Source of the DNA: Nansenia antarctica | Lineage: Eukaryota; Chordata; Actinopteri; Argentiniformes; Microstomatidae | Length of the DNA: 64,000 nt | Reading direction: 5' to 3' | Assembly (NCBI GenBank): GCA_963989245.1 | Contig: OZ022342.1 | Coordinates: 35,550,679 to 35,614,678 of the forward strand | Shown: one piece after another, positions 34,580 through 46,125 of the stretch | How positions within the stretch are numbered: position 1 is the stretch's first letter | How the letters are laid out: each line of letters opens with the position of its first letter | Position numbers and translations under genes: made by a program | Notes under the pieces: model-generated | What the model was told of the DNA's origin: nothing | Seen by the model: only the letters and a program-made list of their open reading frames with translations | Database searches by the model: none

Positions 34580-34749
34580 CTCTCTTCACGGAGATCCCCC
34601 ATGACATCACAACATCGAGCGGTCAGGACGTGGAGATGGCGTGTTCGTTCCGAGGGGTGGGCTCTCCCTCCTACTCCCTGGAGATCCAGTGGTGGTACAT
34701 CAGGAACCACAGAGCCTGGCCTGAGAAACCTGCCTGGACCACCAATCAG
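34580..34749 (+). CDS. vstm2l: VSTM2L exon 2 (V-set first half)
   Basis: V-set and transmembrane domain-containing 2-like protein, an immunoglobulin-family protein reported to be secreted and to bind humanin in mammals. The exon opens after TTCTCAG with two bases completing a codon (phase 1, usual for an Ig domain border) and ends at CAG|GTGAG in phase 0. It encodes LFTEIPHDI, then the first disulfide Cys in EMACSFRG, and the core Trp pair in SLEIQWWY. These residues match the VSTM2 family closely. Paralogues VSTM2A and VSTM2B share the domain; the C-terminus of the last exon favours VSTM2L. The upstream signal-peptide exon was not located. Confidence 0.93.
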
Positions 34750-35394
34750 GTGAGCCGCTGAGATAAACATCATATAGAGGGAGGGCGGGAGTTGCACTCA
34801 GAGAATGTAATTGGCCAAGAGGAGTTTGAGTGACAGCTACAGTATGTAAGTAATATCACCGGTTATTTGACTGTGGGCTACTTTTACATCATCTCTAGAT
34901 TTGATGAATCCATCCACTTTGGTTAGATAATAGTAAAGTAATTATTGTGTATTGATTTTTTTTTTGCATATACACTGTAGGCTGAATCCTAAACTGAGTT
35001 GGATATGCAAATCAAACAATTAATTCATGTAAAACTGGCAAACCTTCTAGCAATAAGCTCAGAATAAGATTCAGCTCAGTGTCTATTTAACATGGAAGAA
35101 ACATTACACCACCTCATCATTTCGGTGCGCAGAACTAAATAGACCAAATCTGCATTAGCTTACAACACAGCAGGTAGTGGAAACACAACATTAGCACCGG
35201 CACTAGCCCATGGCACTGGAAAGAATGGATAATTGCTGATTAGCATTCCTAGCATTGTGGGAGCAGGTTGACTCTTCCTAACATTGGGAAACTCAATCCC
35301 TCCTGCTATGCCACTAGACACTATAATTGGCACCAAGAAAGAAATAGATTTTCAAAATCTCTGTTCATTGCATAATTCATACACCCCAAAGAAT

Positions 35395-35445
35395 ACCACC
35401 CCCCCCCCCGCAACCCCCCCCCCACACACACACACACACACACCC
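35395..35445. repeat. C-tract and (CA)n in intron
   Basis: Poly-C runs alternate with CA repeats inside the VSTM2L intron between exons 2 and 3. Confidence 0.9.
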
Positions 35446-35761
35446 CACCAGCCTCCTAGATAGCTTCTCTCCGAGCCCAGAAATAGCTACTAGACATAAC
35501 AACTCTAAGATATTATCCACTGTGAAGATTGATGAATATATGTAGAGACGCAGCTCCAAATCTGTGAATAGAAGACGTACAGTAACATGTTTAGAAATGT
35601 AACTGCTCCCATAGTAAAGTATTCTGTACATTACGTGCTGTATGTTACTGTATGTTACTGTATCTGTTTATGTTGCTATGTTATTGCTTTATGTTAGGCT
35701 AATAATGAGCATTTATGACTTCTCAATGAGATGTTGACATTGCTATGCTAACTCCTTGTAG

Positions 35762-35806
35762 GTTGTGCCCATGGAGGAGATGTCAAAGGATGCCACCAAA
35801 ATAAGT
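35762..35806 (+). CDS. vstm2l: VSTM2L micro-exon 3
   Basis: A 45-base exon (15 codons, phase 0 at both ends) between TTGTAG and AGT|GTGAGT. It encodes VVPMEEMSKDATKIS, which aligns with the DATKIS-type linker of the V domain. The family varies in length just before this motif, and here the stretch is slightly shorter than my recollection of the human exon. Being a multiple of three, its skipping would keep the frame. Confidence 0.9.
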
Positions 35807-36099
35807 GTGAGTTTGCATGAAACTCTGCCCTGAAGTTTTCAGACCCATAATCATCTGTGCATTCCTCAACCGTCAAATGTAATCAAGCGGAAGGCTCATT
35901 ATGCAAAGGAAAGATTCAATAATGCAATCAAAAGTATTAGCAGAGGAACTGCTTTGTTCCTCCTGTCATTACTCCTAATGAACTCTTAACCAACTCTGGA
36001 TGAACTCTGTTGATGTTCAGCAATACCATAGCATAGGCCTATACTTAAATAACAGACCGCGCTGAGTGTGTGTACTTGTGTATCTGTCGTGTAGTACTG

Positions 36100-36205
36100 T
36101 CTGTTTTTGTCTGTGTTATATGGTGTTGTATGTATATATGTATACTGTACAGTGGTGTGAAAATTAATTTCCCCCTGGGGACAATAAATGTAATCTAATC
36201 TATAT
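36100..36205 (+). mobile_element. LINE 3' tail in VSTM2L intron 3
   Basis: The segment with AATTTCCCCCTGGGGACAAT followed by AAATGTAATCTAATCTA is the typical 3' end of a CR1/Rex-type LINE with its short-repeat tail. No coding part is kept. Confidence 0.75.
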
Positions 36206-36266
36206 ACACAAATACTAGATGTGTTATTCAGATGTTTGGGAATGCGTTCTCTTTTGTTTGCTACAG

Positions 36267-36581
36267 GTGGTGAAAGTGGCCGGAAGCAACATCTCCCACA
36301 AGCTCCGCCTCTCCAGCGTGAAGCCGTCAGACGAGGGCACGTACGAGTGCCGCGTCATCGACTTCAGCGCTAGCGTGGCTCAGCACCACCGCGTGCGGGC
36401 CTACCTCCAGGTGGAGGCCGAGCCAAGCAGCCTGGGCCACGGGTCGGCAGGCGCCCAGCCTCTGGAGCACAGGCACAGGGGACAGGGGAGCCCGGCGCAC
36501 CCCCACCGACCAGAGGCCCGGGAACTGAAGAGGCGATCAGCCGAGAGCACCACTGACTGCACTGAGAGCTGTGTGCTCTAG
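36267..36581 (+). CDS. vstm2l: VSTM2L last coding exon
   Basis: It begins after TTGCTACAG in phase 0 and ends with TAG at 36579-36581, giving 104 codons. It holds the second half of the V-set fold: NISHKLRLS, then DEGTYECRVIDFS with the second disulfide Cys and the Tyr-corner. A His/Pro/Gly-rich tail and a basic ELKRRS segment lead to the final CTESCVL. There is no transmembrane segment, as expected for VSTM2L, whose human form ends in a similar basic segment plus Cys. The exon is much richer in G+C than its surroundings. Confidence 0.93.
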   Translation: MVKVAGSNISHKLRLSSVKPSDEGTYECRVIDFSASVAQHHRVRAYLQVEAEPSSLGHGSAGAQPLEHRHRGQGSPAHPHRPEARELKRRSAESTTDCTESCVL

Positions 36582-37900
36582 AGATGGGGGGGGGTCTGCG
36601 TGCACAGTTATTTGTCCAGATGAGAAGACAGGAGTGCATGTTCCCCATTTATCTTAAGAGGGATGATTATTTAAACACCCGGAGAGAGGCCTGGACAAAC
36701 ATCTGGACCCTTTCTGCTCAAGTTTCTCAAGTTCATTTATATATAGTTTTATTTGGTTGTTTGTTTGCTCGGTTTGTCTGTTATTTGTTTATGGTCGTTT
36801 GGATTTGGATTGTCAGAGGCCAGTTGAAGGCATGGCAGTGTTATCTCTTTGTTATGTAGGTACTGTTTATTTATCACTGCTTCGGTTTAACGCGTTTGTC
36901 CACCAGTTATGAATATGACTATGGGACTTGGATGAGGGAAGGATGAATGTGCTAGAGTGGGAGGCACAGGATCAGGGAGGATCGGGGAGACACAGCTCCT
37001 TGTCTTTATAGCTGGGAAACCTGGGTTTGTATCGTAAGTGAAACGTTCAGAGTGTGACTCACTCCTACCTGCACAGCACATTTCCATCTGAACGTCTTCT
37101 GTCCTGATCAGGCCCCTGGTTTGACTCTCCAGCCAACCAGTAACCTTCATTGATAAGTCAAAATGCCAGGTAGGAACAAACATCAGCAGAAAGGCCACAG
37201 AAATGAAGGACCCAGTAGAGGAAGGAACTGTAGATAGCTTCCTTTCCTTGTCACCTTTCCTCCATGAGCACTGGTCTTAAATGACTGGAAAGGATGAACA
37301 AAATATAGTGATGACCAGTCTAGACCTATCTAACTATCAGTGGTCATTCAGTTGAGCAGACAAGGAAATAAATCCATTTAGGAGAATTGTGAGTCACTGT
37401 AGACTGATAGAGAGATGATGTTCTGAAGAGAATCATACTGTAGTATGCTTTCAATTACCTCATTTAAATGCTCTCTCTAATGGGAAAGAATGACAACTAA
37501 TCATTTGAATTTATTAAGCTCTGTGAAACGACTTTTGGGAGCTTATGTTTCTCTGTACATTATGTTTTAATGTTTTGTAAAAACAAAGCTCTGTATCAAA
37601 ATGATGTAACTTTCTAAACCACTTCTAGAATGTCAGACAAAATTCAACTGTATGCCATCATCACATGAAACGACTTGTATATTGTCTCTACACTGTACAC
37701 ACTTTCCCATCAACACTTAAACTCAATGTATTCAGTGCTAATTAACCAAATGACTCATGTTTGATTTATAATAGAGACAAAACAACAGTAAAGTAACTTT
37801 TTTCATGTCACATCACAATTCTCTTTTTGACTGCTTGTTCTTTGATTTAAGTGCTGCTGTTTGATATCTATTCTGTTAAATACATTCATTTGATGGGGAA
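36582..37900 (+). other. vstm2l: Probable VSTM2L 3' UTR
   Basis: Sequence after the stop codon lacks recognisable repeats for about 1.3 kb, unlike the rest of the window, which suggests transcribed, conserved UTR. One clear AATAAA lies at 37367-37372. I cannot fix the real cleavage site. Confidence 0.5.
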
Positions 37901-38384
37901 AAAAAGCCTTTGGTCTTTTTTGTTATGAAATGTATTATTCGTTAATCAACCATGAAGTCTACATGATAACCTGTCAGAGAACAAAGGACAGTCACACATA
38001 CCAAAGCGTGTAAACGTGTGGATAATCCCAGTTGTTGTTTTCCAGACAGTTGAATTTCAAACAGGAGATTTGACATGGGAGTGTTTAAGGCACAACAGGG
38101 CTACAAGGTTGATGCTTGAGTCTTCTGCAGTACATCTGATGATACATCTTGCTGTGATCATGAATCTTTTGAAAACACTATAAAAGCATTTTTCAGTTGC
38201 CTGCAGTTGATTAGTTTATGGACCTGTCAGCATAAGAACATGCTATTGTAATTTTCGTTAAATCTTTTCACACAGAGAATTTACCAACTGATATTGCCCA
38301 GAGAGAGAAAACAGGTCTCCACACAGATCTTAAATCAGATCTCAGTACAACTTATGTTTAAAAAATAAAATAAAATCTGAGTGG
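37901..38384. other. No feature recognised
   Basis: AT-rich sequence, possibly distal UTR or intergenic. Confidence 0.35.
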
Positions 38385-38710
38385 GGCAGTCCCACTCATA
38401 TTTTTATTTTTATTGATAGAGACAGTAGAGATTTAGACAGGAAGGATGGGTGAGAGAGAGGAGGGATGACAGGAAGGATGGGTGAGAGAGAGAAGGGATG
38501 ACATGCAGGACATGTCCGCAGCTGGAAGGATGGGTGAGAGAGAGAAGGGATGACAGGAAGGATGGGTGAGAGAGAGAAGGGATGACATGCAGGACATGTC
38601 CGCAGCTGGAAGGATGGGTGAGAGAGAGAAGGGATGACATACAGGACCCGGGAACCCTGTGGTTACATGCCCGACGCTTAACCCGCTACGCCACCTAAGC
38701 CCAACTTCTG
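38385..38710 (-). mobile_element. tRNA-like SINE with internal tandem repeat
   Basis: On the - strand it begins GGCTTAGGTGGCGTAGCGGG with an A-box-like motif, then GGGTTCCCGGGTCCTG resembling a B-box, and ends in an A/T-rich tail near 38385. Between them a unit of about 100 bases containing GACATGCAGGACATGTCCGC is repeated two to three times, so the body has expanded. Confidence 0.7.
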
Positions 38711-40140
38711 CTCTTTTGATATATGTATATACATATGAAATAACATTACGGCAAAACAAAGGAGAAGTGAGTCAAATTACCCCATACAGAATACATATGG
38801 CACTTCATTACAGTTTGACCTACTCAGTTTGATTGAAGACCCATCACAAGACTACTTCTCAATGAGTCGCCAGTCATAATTACTCTTTCAATCAAAGTTG
38901 TTTTATTTTATATTCGGCATGTTGTCATTTCACTGATGCTCATGTTCTCCAATGGAAGGAGAGGGGGAAGGTAAGGACAGGCTTCATGATGCATGTAAAG
39001 ATCAATGAAATGTTATTCATGCATCATAACATCACAATAGGGGACCAAGGTGGGTGGGAGGGACGTGTCCAAGGTAACATTGCACACTAGGGAATAGAAG
39101 ATGGGGGAGATCAAGGTTGTGGAATGAGAGAGAGGGGAGCAAAGTTGTAGGATATCATATTTTCAAGGTTGTTTCCTTCTAAATGAAATAAAAGTTACAG
39201 TACAAAAGTATTGTCCACAATATACAGAACAATAACTACGTTGGCTTATTTCTCTAAACCCTAAAATAAGTAAAGTATATATACAGAACAACCCTTGTTG
39301 TCATCTGATAACCATGAAATGATAACAAAATTATGAAAATAATGATAATGAATACGAGTGTATTTGAATGTTTTCAATGTACTTGCTCTTAGACTAGTCT
39401 GAGCTGATATACTGAAGCTCTTTCTATTTTCACATACCGAAAAGAAAATAATAATGATACACTGCTGCCGCCTACAGTGCAAACAATGAACTTCTCTCAG
39501 TTCACTGAGTGCAATACCCTTCTATTAACAGTGGAGGTCAGTGTTACGCCATGGTCCTATCACCTGACTCATACTATACTCACGATTTTATACCATCAAA
39601 TTCAAATGCATAATTAGTTAGAGGGAAAGTTACCCCACAATCAAAATCCATTCAACATCAAAATCCGTTTTACATTGCATCTTGCCTCACATTTGTCCGT
39701 GTGTGGGATACATATTTCACAGCATGTGTAGATCCTGCTATATAATTCTAAATATATTTGACTTGTTTTCAAAGTGCTTTTCATAACACAAAAGTTGTTG
39801 GCTACTATGCAGATCTCAATCCTACATGAATGAAGGCGTTTGTCACAAACAATAATGATAGGATTGCCTCTCTATTTGTGTCCTTAATTTATTTTGGGAA
39901 CATTTTCAATTTGGCAAAAATGTGGCAAAAAAAGAGTAACTTTACTCTAGCCTCTAGTTAACAGAGTATGGGAGTATGGCCTCTAGTTAACAGAGTATGG
40001 CATGTCATACAACATTGTGAAGTAAGTGTCACCATGCAAACTCTTTTCAAACATTTCAGCTGAACTAGTTCACTGTGGTGCTTTTAAGCATGTCAGAACC
40101 CCAGATGAAAACTAAAACTACTATCAAAATATACAATATT
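38711..40140. other. No feature recognised
   Basis: No exon, repeat array or element end that I can support. Confidence 0.4.
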
Positions 40141-40143
40141 GTA

Positions 40144-40174
<31 letters not shown>

Positions 40175-40559
40175 ATGGTACATGTGGGAATACGATACCT
40201 GTGGGAAAACTAGGGTTAGGGTTTGGTGCTAGGGTGCTAGGGTTAAGGTTAGGGTCATAGGTGAATGTGGGCCGGAACGGTCCGGTGCTGCGTTCCGGCA
40301 AGACTTTCTGTGCCGGAACGCCGTTGGGGGAAGAGATGCAGCTGCCTGTCAATCAAAATCCGATTGCTGCAGAGTGCAGAAGCAATCACGATTCACGATC
40401 CATAATTTCCAACAAGGAAACACATGGTTGACTTTATGTTTCCTTGCGTCTATTTTAATACCTTTGAAAAGGACACGTTAACCCGCTTTACAGTAGACGC
40501 GACGTGGTTGGGTGGGCAGCACTGGGCACTGAGACAGTCCGACCGGGATTACGCGCCGT

Positions 40560-41238
40560 AAGGAAGCATATAGTGGACTTTATTCAAATGTTAATGCAAT
40601 TTGAGATTGCATTTGTATGTTCCACTTTTGCATGCATTCTTTCAGACAATATTCAAATTCAAATGCAATTCTAATGATTTGCATTTTCATTTTCATGTAC
40701 CTGATGTGCACATTCGCTGTCAATATTAAAATGATAATGCAAAGCCATTTGACATTTAATTTTCAAAGTCATGCGCTGCTTTGTAGCTGACAAAATTCAA
40801 AAGTTCATTCTAATGTGAAAATGACTATGCAATCCCAAAATAGCATATTCATTTGCCACTTTTGCCTGCGTTATTTGAGTCAATATTCAAATTGTAATGC
40901 AATAATGTGATACGCAATTGCATTTACATCTTCTAGTAAACACATCCGCTTTGTAGCTGACACAATTCAAATGTTCATTCTAATGTGAAAATTACTATGC
41001 AATCCCAAAATAGCATATTAATTTGCCACTTTTGCCTGCGTTATTTGAGTCAATATTCAATTGTAATGCAATAATGTGATTAGCAATTGCATTTATATGT
41101 TCTAGGAAACACATCCGCTCATTAGAATTGCATTTGAATTTGAATATTGTCTGAAAGAATGCATGCAAAAGTGGAACATGCAAATGGAATCTCAAATTGC
41201 ATTAACATTTGAATTTAGTCCACTATATGCTTCCATAA
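40560..41238. mobile_element. Foldback module with internal direct repeats
   Basis: About 115 bases starting AAGGAAGCATATAGTGGACT reappear inverted at 41119-41238. Between the arms, two direct copies of an about 160-base unit (40783-40945, 40952-41110) share CAATCCCAAAATAGCATATT. Confidence 0.88.
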
Positions 41239-41336
41239 GCAAGCCGTGTTGCCAGATTGGGCTACTTTTGGTCACACTGGACGGGTGGATTCGGCAGCTT
41301 TTAGACTGGTTGGGCTGGAAATTGTCAATTCCATCT

Positions 41337-41542
41337 AATTTAATAATAATTAATTTTGCCATTTAGCAGACGCTTTTATCCAAAGCGACTTACAATTACG
41401 AATTACAGGGACATTCCCCCTGGAGTAACTGAGGGCTAAATGCCTTACCCAAGGGCACACTAGTAGTGGTGTGGCTTCAGGCGGGATTTGAACTCACAAC
41501 CCAAGTCCAACTCACTATCCACTAGACCACCACTACCCCCCA
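41337..41542 (-). mobile_element. tRNA-derived SINE with L2-like tail
   Basis: It is flanked by the 5-bp duplication CATCT (41332-41336, 41543-41547). The matching site at 60653-60657 in hAT G copy 2 has no SINE, so this copy inserted after the two hAT copies diverged. The 3' tail CATTTAGCAGACGCTTTTAT (complement) is L2-type. Confidence 0.93.
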
Positions 41543-42414
41543 CATCTGGCAACCCGGGTAGCAAAATATGTGCATACGTATCTGGTAGCCTACTGGTACT
41601 TTCAAATCGCATCGTATTATTATTATTATTAACTTATTATTATTAATAATCATTACAATTTACAATACAAATACAACAATTGGGGGTCCCTCAAAGAAAA
41701 TTTGGGCGCACTGCGCGCGCACAACATCAACCTCCAAGGCTTGATTCTGACCCAGGAAAAACCCTGGTATGTACTGTATAACATGATAGCCATCTATGAG
41801 CAATGCACTGTATATAAGATGATGACCAAGGGTCTTTCTGCTGCTGACCAAGGAGTTGAGTTCACTTGATGAGGCCCAATTTTGTTTTAGACTCTGTAGG
41901 CTACTGTATTTGTTTATTAAGACTTAAGATATATTATCTGAATTTCTATTGTTTTATCAAATGTTCCAATTATTTTCATTTCTTGTGCTGGTTTAAAATT
42001 GCAGGAAACTAGCACAAATAATTGTGTGGGAGAGAGGGGCCGCCGCTACCAAAACGTGCACAGTTTTGGGTCGCTCCACCACCAAAAACTCTCACTCCAA
42101 ACATTTGGTGAAACTTGGCAGCCCTAAAGTGTTTCTAATTTCGACACCAACACCACGATGTGTGTGTTCAGGGATGCATGAAGCTGGGGGCAGGAGGAGA
42201 ACAATATGAAACGATGAAGGTTGGGGTAGTAGCCTATAGTTCCTGTAAGAAACTCAAACCACTTTCACCCCTGGTTAGGGTTATGGTTAGGGTTAGGGTT
42301 AGGGGTAAGGTTAGACATGCCAGCATGTACCAAGTCGACGTAGCACCTAACCCTAACCCTAGTTTTCCCACATGTACCATATTCCCACATGTACCGTATT
42401 CCCACATGTACCGT

Positions 42415-42449
<35 letters not shown>

Positions 42450-43320
42450 TATATATATATATATATCATAGCCACTATATACAGTATGTACAGTCCCATA
42501 TATATTTGGACACAGACATATTTTTTTTGATTTTAGCTGTTTACCAAAACATCTTCAAGTTACAGTTATATAATGAATATAGCTTAAAGTGCAGACTCCC
42601 AGCTTTAGGGTAAGGGTATTCACATCCAAATTGAAGGAAGGGTTTAGGAATTAGAGATCTTTGATATATAGCTCCCTCTTTTTCAAGGGACCAAAAGTAA
42701 TTGGACAATTGACTCAAAAGCTGTTTCATGGGCCAGTGTAGGCTATTCCTTCATTATTTCTTTACCAATTAAGCAGGTAAAAGGTCGGAATTGATTCCAA
42801 GTTGCTGTATACGCACAACATGCGGTCAACGGAGCTCTCAATGCAGGTGAAACAGGCCATCCTGAAAAAAAGAATGCACTAGTGAGCTCGGCACCACAAA
42901 AAGGTCTGACCGTCCATGGATGACAAGAGTGGTGGATGATCACAGGATCCTTTACATGGTAAAGAAAAACCCCTTCACAACATACAGCCAAGTGAAGAAC
43001 AGTCTCCAGGAGGTAGGCATATCATTATCCAAGTGTTCCATAAAGGGAAGACTTCACATGAACAAATACAGAGGGTTCACCACAAGGTGCAAACCATTCA
43101 TAAGCCTCAAGAATAGAAAGGCCAGATTAGACTTTGCCAAAAAACATCTAAAAAAGCCAGCCCTGTTCTGGAAGAGCATTCTTTGGACAGATTAGCCTGT
43201 ACCAGAATGATGGGAAGAAATAAGTATGGATAAGGCTTGGAACGGCTCATAATTCGATGCTTACTACATCATCTGTAAAAAAACGGTGGAGGCAGTGTGA
43301 TGACATGGGCATGCCTGGCT

Positions 43321-44488
43321 GAGGTAACTGAGGTTATTGTTTTTAATTGTGCCCCCCCCGGCCCATCTCGTCGACGCCCTTGGTCCCCTGAGTTCTAACC
43401 TAGGGGTAGTGGTGGTCTAGCGGATAGTGAGTTGGACTTGTGATCGGAAGGTTGTGAGTTCAAATCCCACCTGAAACCACACCACTACTAGTGTGCCCTT
43501 GAGTAAGGCACTTAGCCCTCAGTTACTCCAGGGGGAATGTCCCTGTAATTCGTAATTGTAAATCGCTTTGGATTAAAAGCGTCTGCTAAATGGCAAAATT
43601 AATTAATTAACCTCTCCAGCTCAGTTAGGAACCTTGGAGTAATTTTTGATAGTGCTTTTAAATTTGAAAAGCAAGTCAGCTCCGTTGTAAACAATAGTTT
43701 TTATCATCTTAGACTCCTGGCCAAGACAAAGGCCTACCTCTCCCAGAAGAACCTGGAGAGTGTGATACATGCCTTTGTCACTACTCGCCTGGACTACTGT
43801 AACATACTCTACGTGGGGATCGACCAGTCCCTGCTCCGCCGCCTACAACTCGTCCAAAATGCGGCTGCGCGCCTCTCTTACGAGGACTAAAAAGTGGGAA
43901 CACATTAGTCCAATTCTGTGTTCGCTCCACTGGCTGCCTGTGCGTTACCGCATTGATTTTAAATTATCCCTGACCGTTTTTAAAGCACTAAATGGACTGT
44001 CCCCCCTTTACCTCTCTGAGCTCTTGCACCGCCACACCCCCTCCAGATCCCTCAGATCAGCAGACCAGCTGCTGCTGGTGGTGCCCAGAACCAGGCTGAA
44101 AACCAGGGGGAACAGAGCCTTTGCGGCTGCTGCACCTAAACTCTGGAACAGCCTCCCCCTCCACGTACGGGCCGCTCAGACCCTGGAGATTTTAAAATCT
44201 CTCCTTAAAACACACCTGTTTTCCCTAGCCTTCCCCCCCACCTAGCTATCGGTCCCTGGCTTTTATTATTTTATAGTTTTTATTGTAGGTCCCTGGCTCT
44301 TATTGTCTTGTTGAGTTATTGTTTTTTAGTCCTTTTATCTTCTCTTTTAATTTTACCATATTTTGTATTACATTGTATTGTGTGCATTGTGCTTACTTAT
44401 CTCCTGCATTTATCTATTTTTACTGTGAAGCACTTTGGCTCAGCATTGCTGTACGTAAATGTGCTATACAAATAAAGTTGACTTGACT
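43321..44488 (+). mobile_element. 5'-truncated L2 LINE inside Tc1
   Basis: It is flanked by TGGCT on both sides (43316-43320 and 44489-44493) and ends in an (ACTTG)n tail. The coding part after the nested SINE shows RNLGVIFDS, LDYCNILYVG, LQLVQNAAAR, SLHWLPV and APKLWNSLP, all typical of L2 proteins. One frameshift lies near 43870. Confidence 0.9.
43401..43607 (+). mobile_element. tRNA-derived SINE, most complete copy
   Basis: Five-base duplication TAACC (43396-43400, 43608-43612). The head TAGGGGTAGTGGTGGTCTAG contains an A-box-like motif; GGTTGTGAGTTCAAATCCC is the B-box; the body and the GCTTTGGATTAAAAGCGTCT tail follow. The tail matches L2 3' ends, which suggests mobilisation by L2 enzymes. 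Confidence 0.93.
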
Positions 44489-45007
44489 TGGCTTCCAATG
44501 CCACTGGGTCACTAGTGTTTATTGATGATGTGACAGAAGACAGAAGAAGACGGATGAATTATTAAGTGTTTAGGGATATTCTGTCTGCTCAGATTCAGAC
44601 AAATTCAGCAAAGTTGATTGGATGGCGCTTCACAATACAGATGGACAATGACCCAAAACATACTGCGTAAGCAACCCAGGAGTTTTTTAAGGCAAAAAAG
44701 TGAAAGATTTTGCAATGGTCGAGTCAATCCCCTGATCTCAACCAGATTGAGTATGCATTTCACTTGCTGAAGACAAAACTAAAGGCAGAAAGACCCACGA
44801 ACAAACAACAACTGAAGACAGTTGCAGTAAAGGCCTGGCAAAGCATCACAAAGGAGGAAACCCAGCATTTGGTGATGTCCATGGGTTCCAGACTTCAGGC
44901 AGTCATTGCCTGCAAAGGATTCTCGACAAAGTATAAACAATTAACATTTTATTTATGATTATGTTAATTTGTCCAATTACTTTTGAGCTCCTGAAAATAG
45001 GGAACTG

Positions 45008-45499
45008 TGTATAAAAATGGTGTCATTCTTGTACAATACGCCCGGTGGAAGTCCCAGAGATAATGAGAGGCAGGGGGCTTGTTTGTGAGGCCCACTGCCA
45101 AGGTGTGTGCGTGTGTGTGCATTAGGCTATATATAGTATACAGTTATCTGACTGTGCCTATCTGTGGATTATTTATAATTAGTGGTCTCCTGAGAGGAGC
45201 GAGTCTTGATTTTTTTTTAATGCTATAAATAGCCTATACTTGACAAACTAGTGCTATGATATTATGATCGTCTTAGAAACATCAGGTTTCCCCCGCTCCA
45301 CCACGTCTGAACGGAAAGGCATAGCGACGGGATTTGTTGACCTGTTTGCTGAAGTTGTCATACGATCGCTTTATACTAGCTAGTTTTTGAAAATGTAAGG
45401 ATACTGGGTGGTAGAACACACATATCTAGGAAAAGTCATGAAAGGTGGGTCCTTTGATCGAGTGCAAAGGTAGAATTTTTATTTTTTTTACTCACAGGG
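45008..45499. other. No feature recognised
   Basis: A spacer with a short TG run near 45105-45120. Confidence 0.4.
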
Positions 45500-46125
45500 T
45501 CAAATGACCCCATACTCCTAGTCGAAGATCAATTTGTAAATCATGCCACTTCTCATATTAATTTTCTTCTTGAAACCAAAGCCTCTCCAGAAATCTCCCA
45601 TTCGACCCTATGGGAGACCCTTAAAGCCTATCTTTGCGGGCAAATAAATGAATACTCCTCCAGGGCAAAAAAAAGCAGTAGACTCTAAACTCAATGACAT
45701 CTCGTGATCCATTAAAGAAATTGATAACCATTACTCATCCTCTCCCTCCCCAACACTTTTTAAAGAAAGACTACGACTACAGACGGAATATGACCTACTC
45801 TCCACAGACAAAGCCACATACTTATTCAGGAGATAAAGCCAGCAAGTTACTAGCCTATTATTCCTAAGATCTACAGTGAAACAGAGGAAACTGTGTCAGA
45901 CCACATGGAAATCAACAACATCTTCAAACAGTACCACAGTAGTTGTAACTCCCCACAGCCAAACCACTTCTTTGACAACCTCACTTTTCCTTCCGTCCCA
46001 GCCGAACAAAACTGTTTACTAGGAGGTGAGACCTGCAGTGTTTACTAGGAGGTGAGACTTGCAGTGTTTACTAGGAGGTGAGACCTGCAATGTTTACTAG
46101 GAGGTGAGATGTGCATGTTTACTAG
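45500..46125 (+). mobile_element. L1/Tx1-like LINE ORF2 remnant, left part
   Basis: Broken + strand frames (NHATSHINFLLETKASPEIS, TLWETLKAYLCGQI, and ERLRLQTEYDLLSTDKATYL) match the region between endonuclease and reverse transcriptase in L1-type ORF2. The LINE continues at 54408 after the inserted provirus. From 46010 it carries a 26-base tandem repeat (TGTTTACTAGGAGGTGAGAC). Confidence 0.75.

Larger units (their letters stand above)
40256..42273 (+). mobile_element. hAT element, family G copy 1
   Basis: Ends CATAGGTGAATGTGG and CCACTTTCACCCCTG are imperfect inverted repeats. An 8-bp duplication GTTAGGGT flanks it (40248-40255, 42274-42281). The interior has a foldback module (40560-41238), a GTTGCCAGA-ended MITE (41232-41560) split by a SINE, and a low-complexity right part. 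A 61-codon frame at 42024-42209 is shared with copy 2, but I recognise no domain. Copy 2 is at 57926-61822 in the other orientation. Confidence 0.92.
40144..42466. mobile_element. Palindromic element with telomere-like arms, flanked by (TA)n
   Basis: The left arm (40172-40255, GTTATGGTACATGTGGGAAT, then AACTAGGGTTAGGG) is matched inverted by the right arm (42282-42417, with repeated CCCACATGTACCGTA). Both arms border (TA)n microsatellites (40144-40171 and 42418-42466). TTAGGG-like repeats in the arms are short and degenerate. The hAT family G copy 1 is inserted in the middle. Confidence 0.75.
42491..45007 (+). mobile_element. Tc1-like element, transposase broken and interrupted
   Basis: Left end CAGTCCCATATATATTTGGA after a TA, and right end complement CAGTTCCCTATTTTCAGG. 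Subterminal AAAGTAATTGGACAA motifs occur near both ends, as in IR/DR-type Tc1 elements. The N-terminal transposase with paired HTH-like region is at 42800-43195. The C-terminal part at 44640-44958 shows DNDPKHT (second Asp) and SPDLNQIEYAF (third acidic residue, DD34E type). Stops and frameshifts are present, and the gene is split by an L2 insertion at 43321-44488. Confidence 0.88.

Noticed and set aside
34247..34753. 168-codon frame starting at 34247 and reading into the VSTM2L exon
   Set aside because: Its upstream part is intergenic. The acceptor TTCTCAG at 34579 and family similarity show that the exon starts at 34580, and the terminal part is frame-shifted relative to the V-set protein.
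34580..36581. Assignment to VSTM2A or VSTM2B
   Set aside because: The V domain alone is ambiguous, but the short tail with basic ELKRRS and terminal Cys and no membrane segment fits VSTM2L better.
42024..42209. Conserved 61-codon frame as a host gene (also 57990-58175)
   Set aside because: Its two copies are simply the two copies of hAT family G; no known domain.
42274..42310. Interstitial telomere repeat marking a chromosome fusion
   Set aside because: Only a few degenerate TTAGGG units, placed symmetrically in the arms of a palindromic repeat element.
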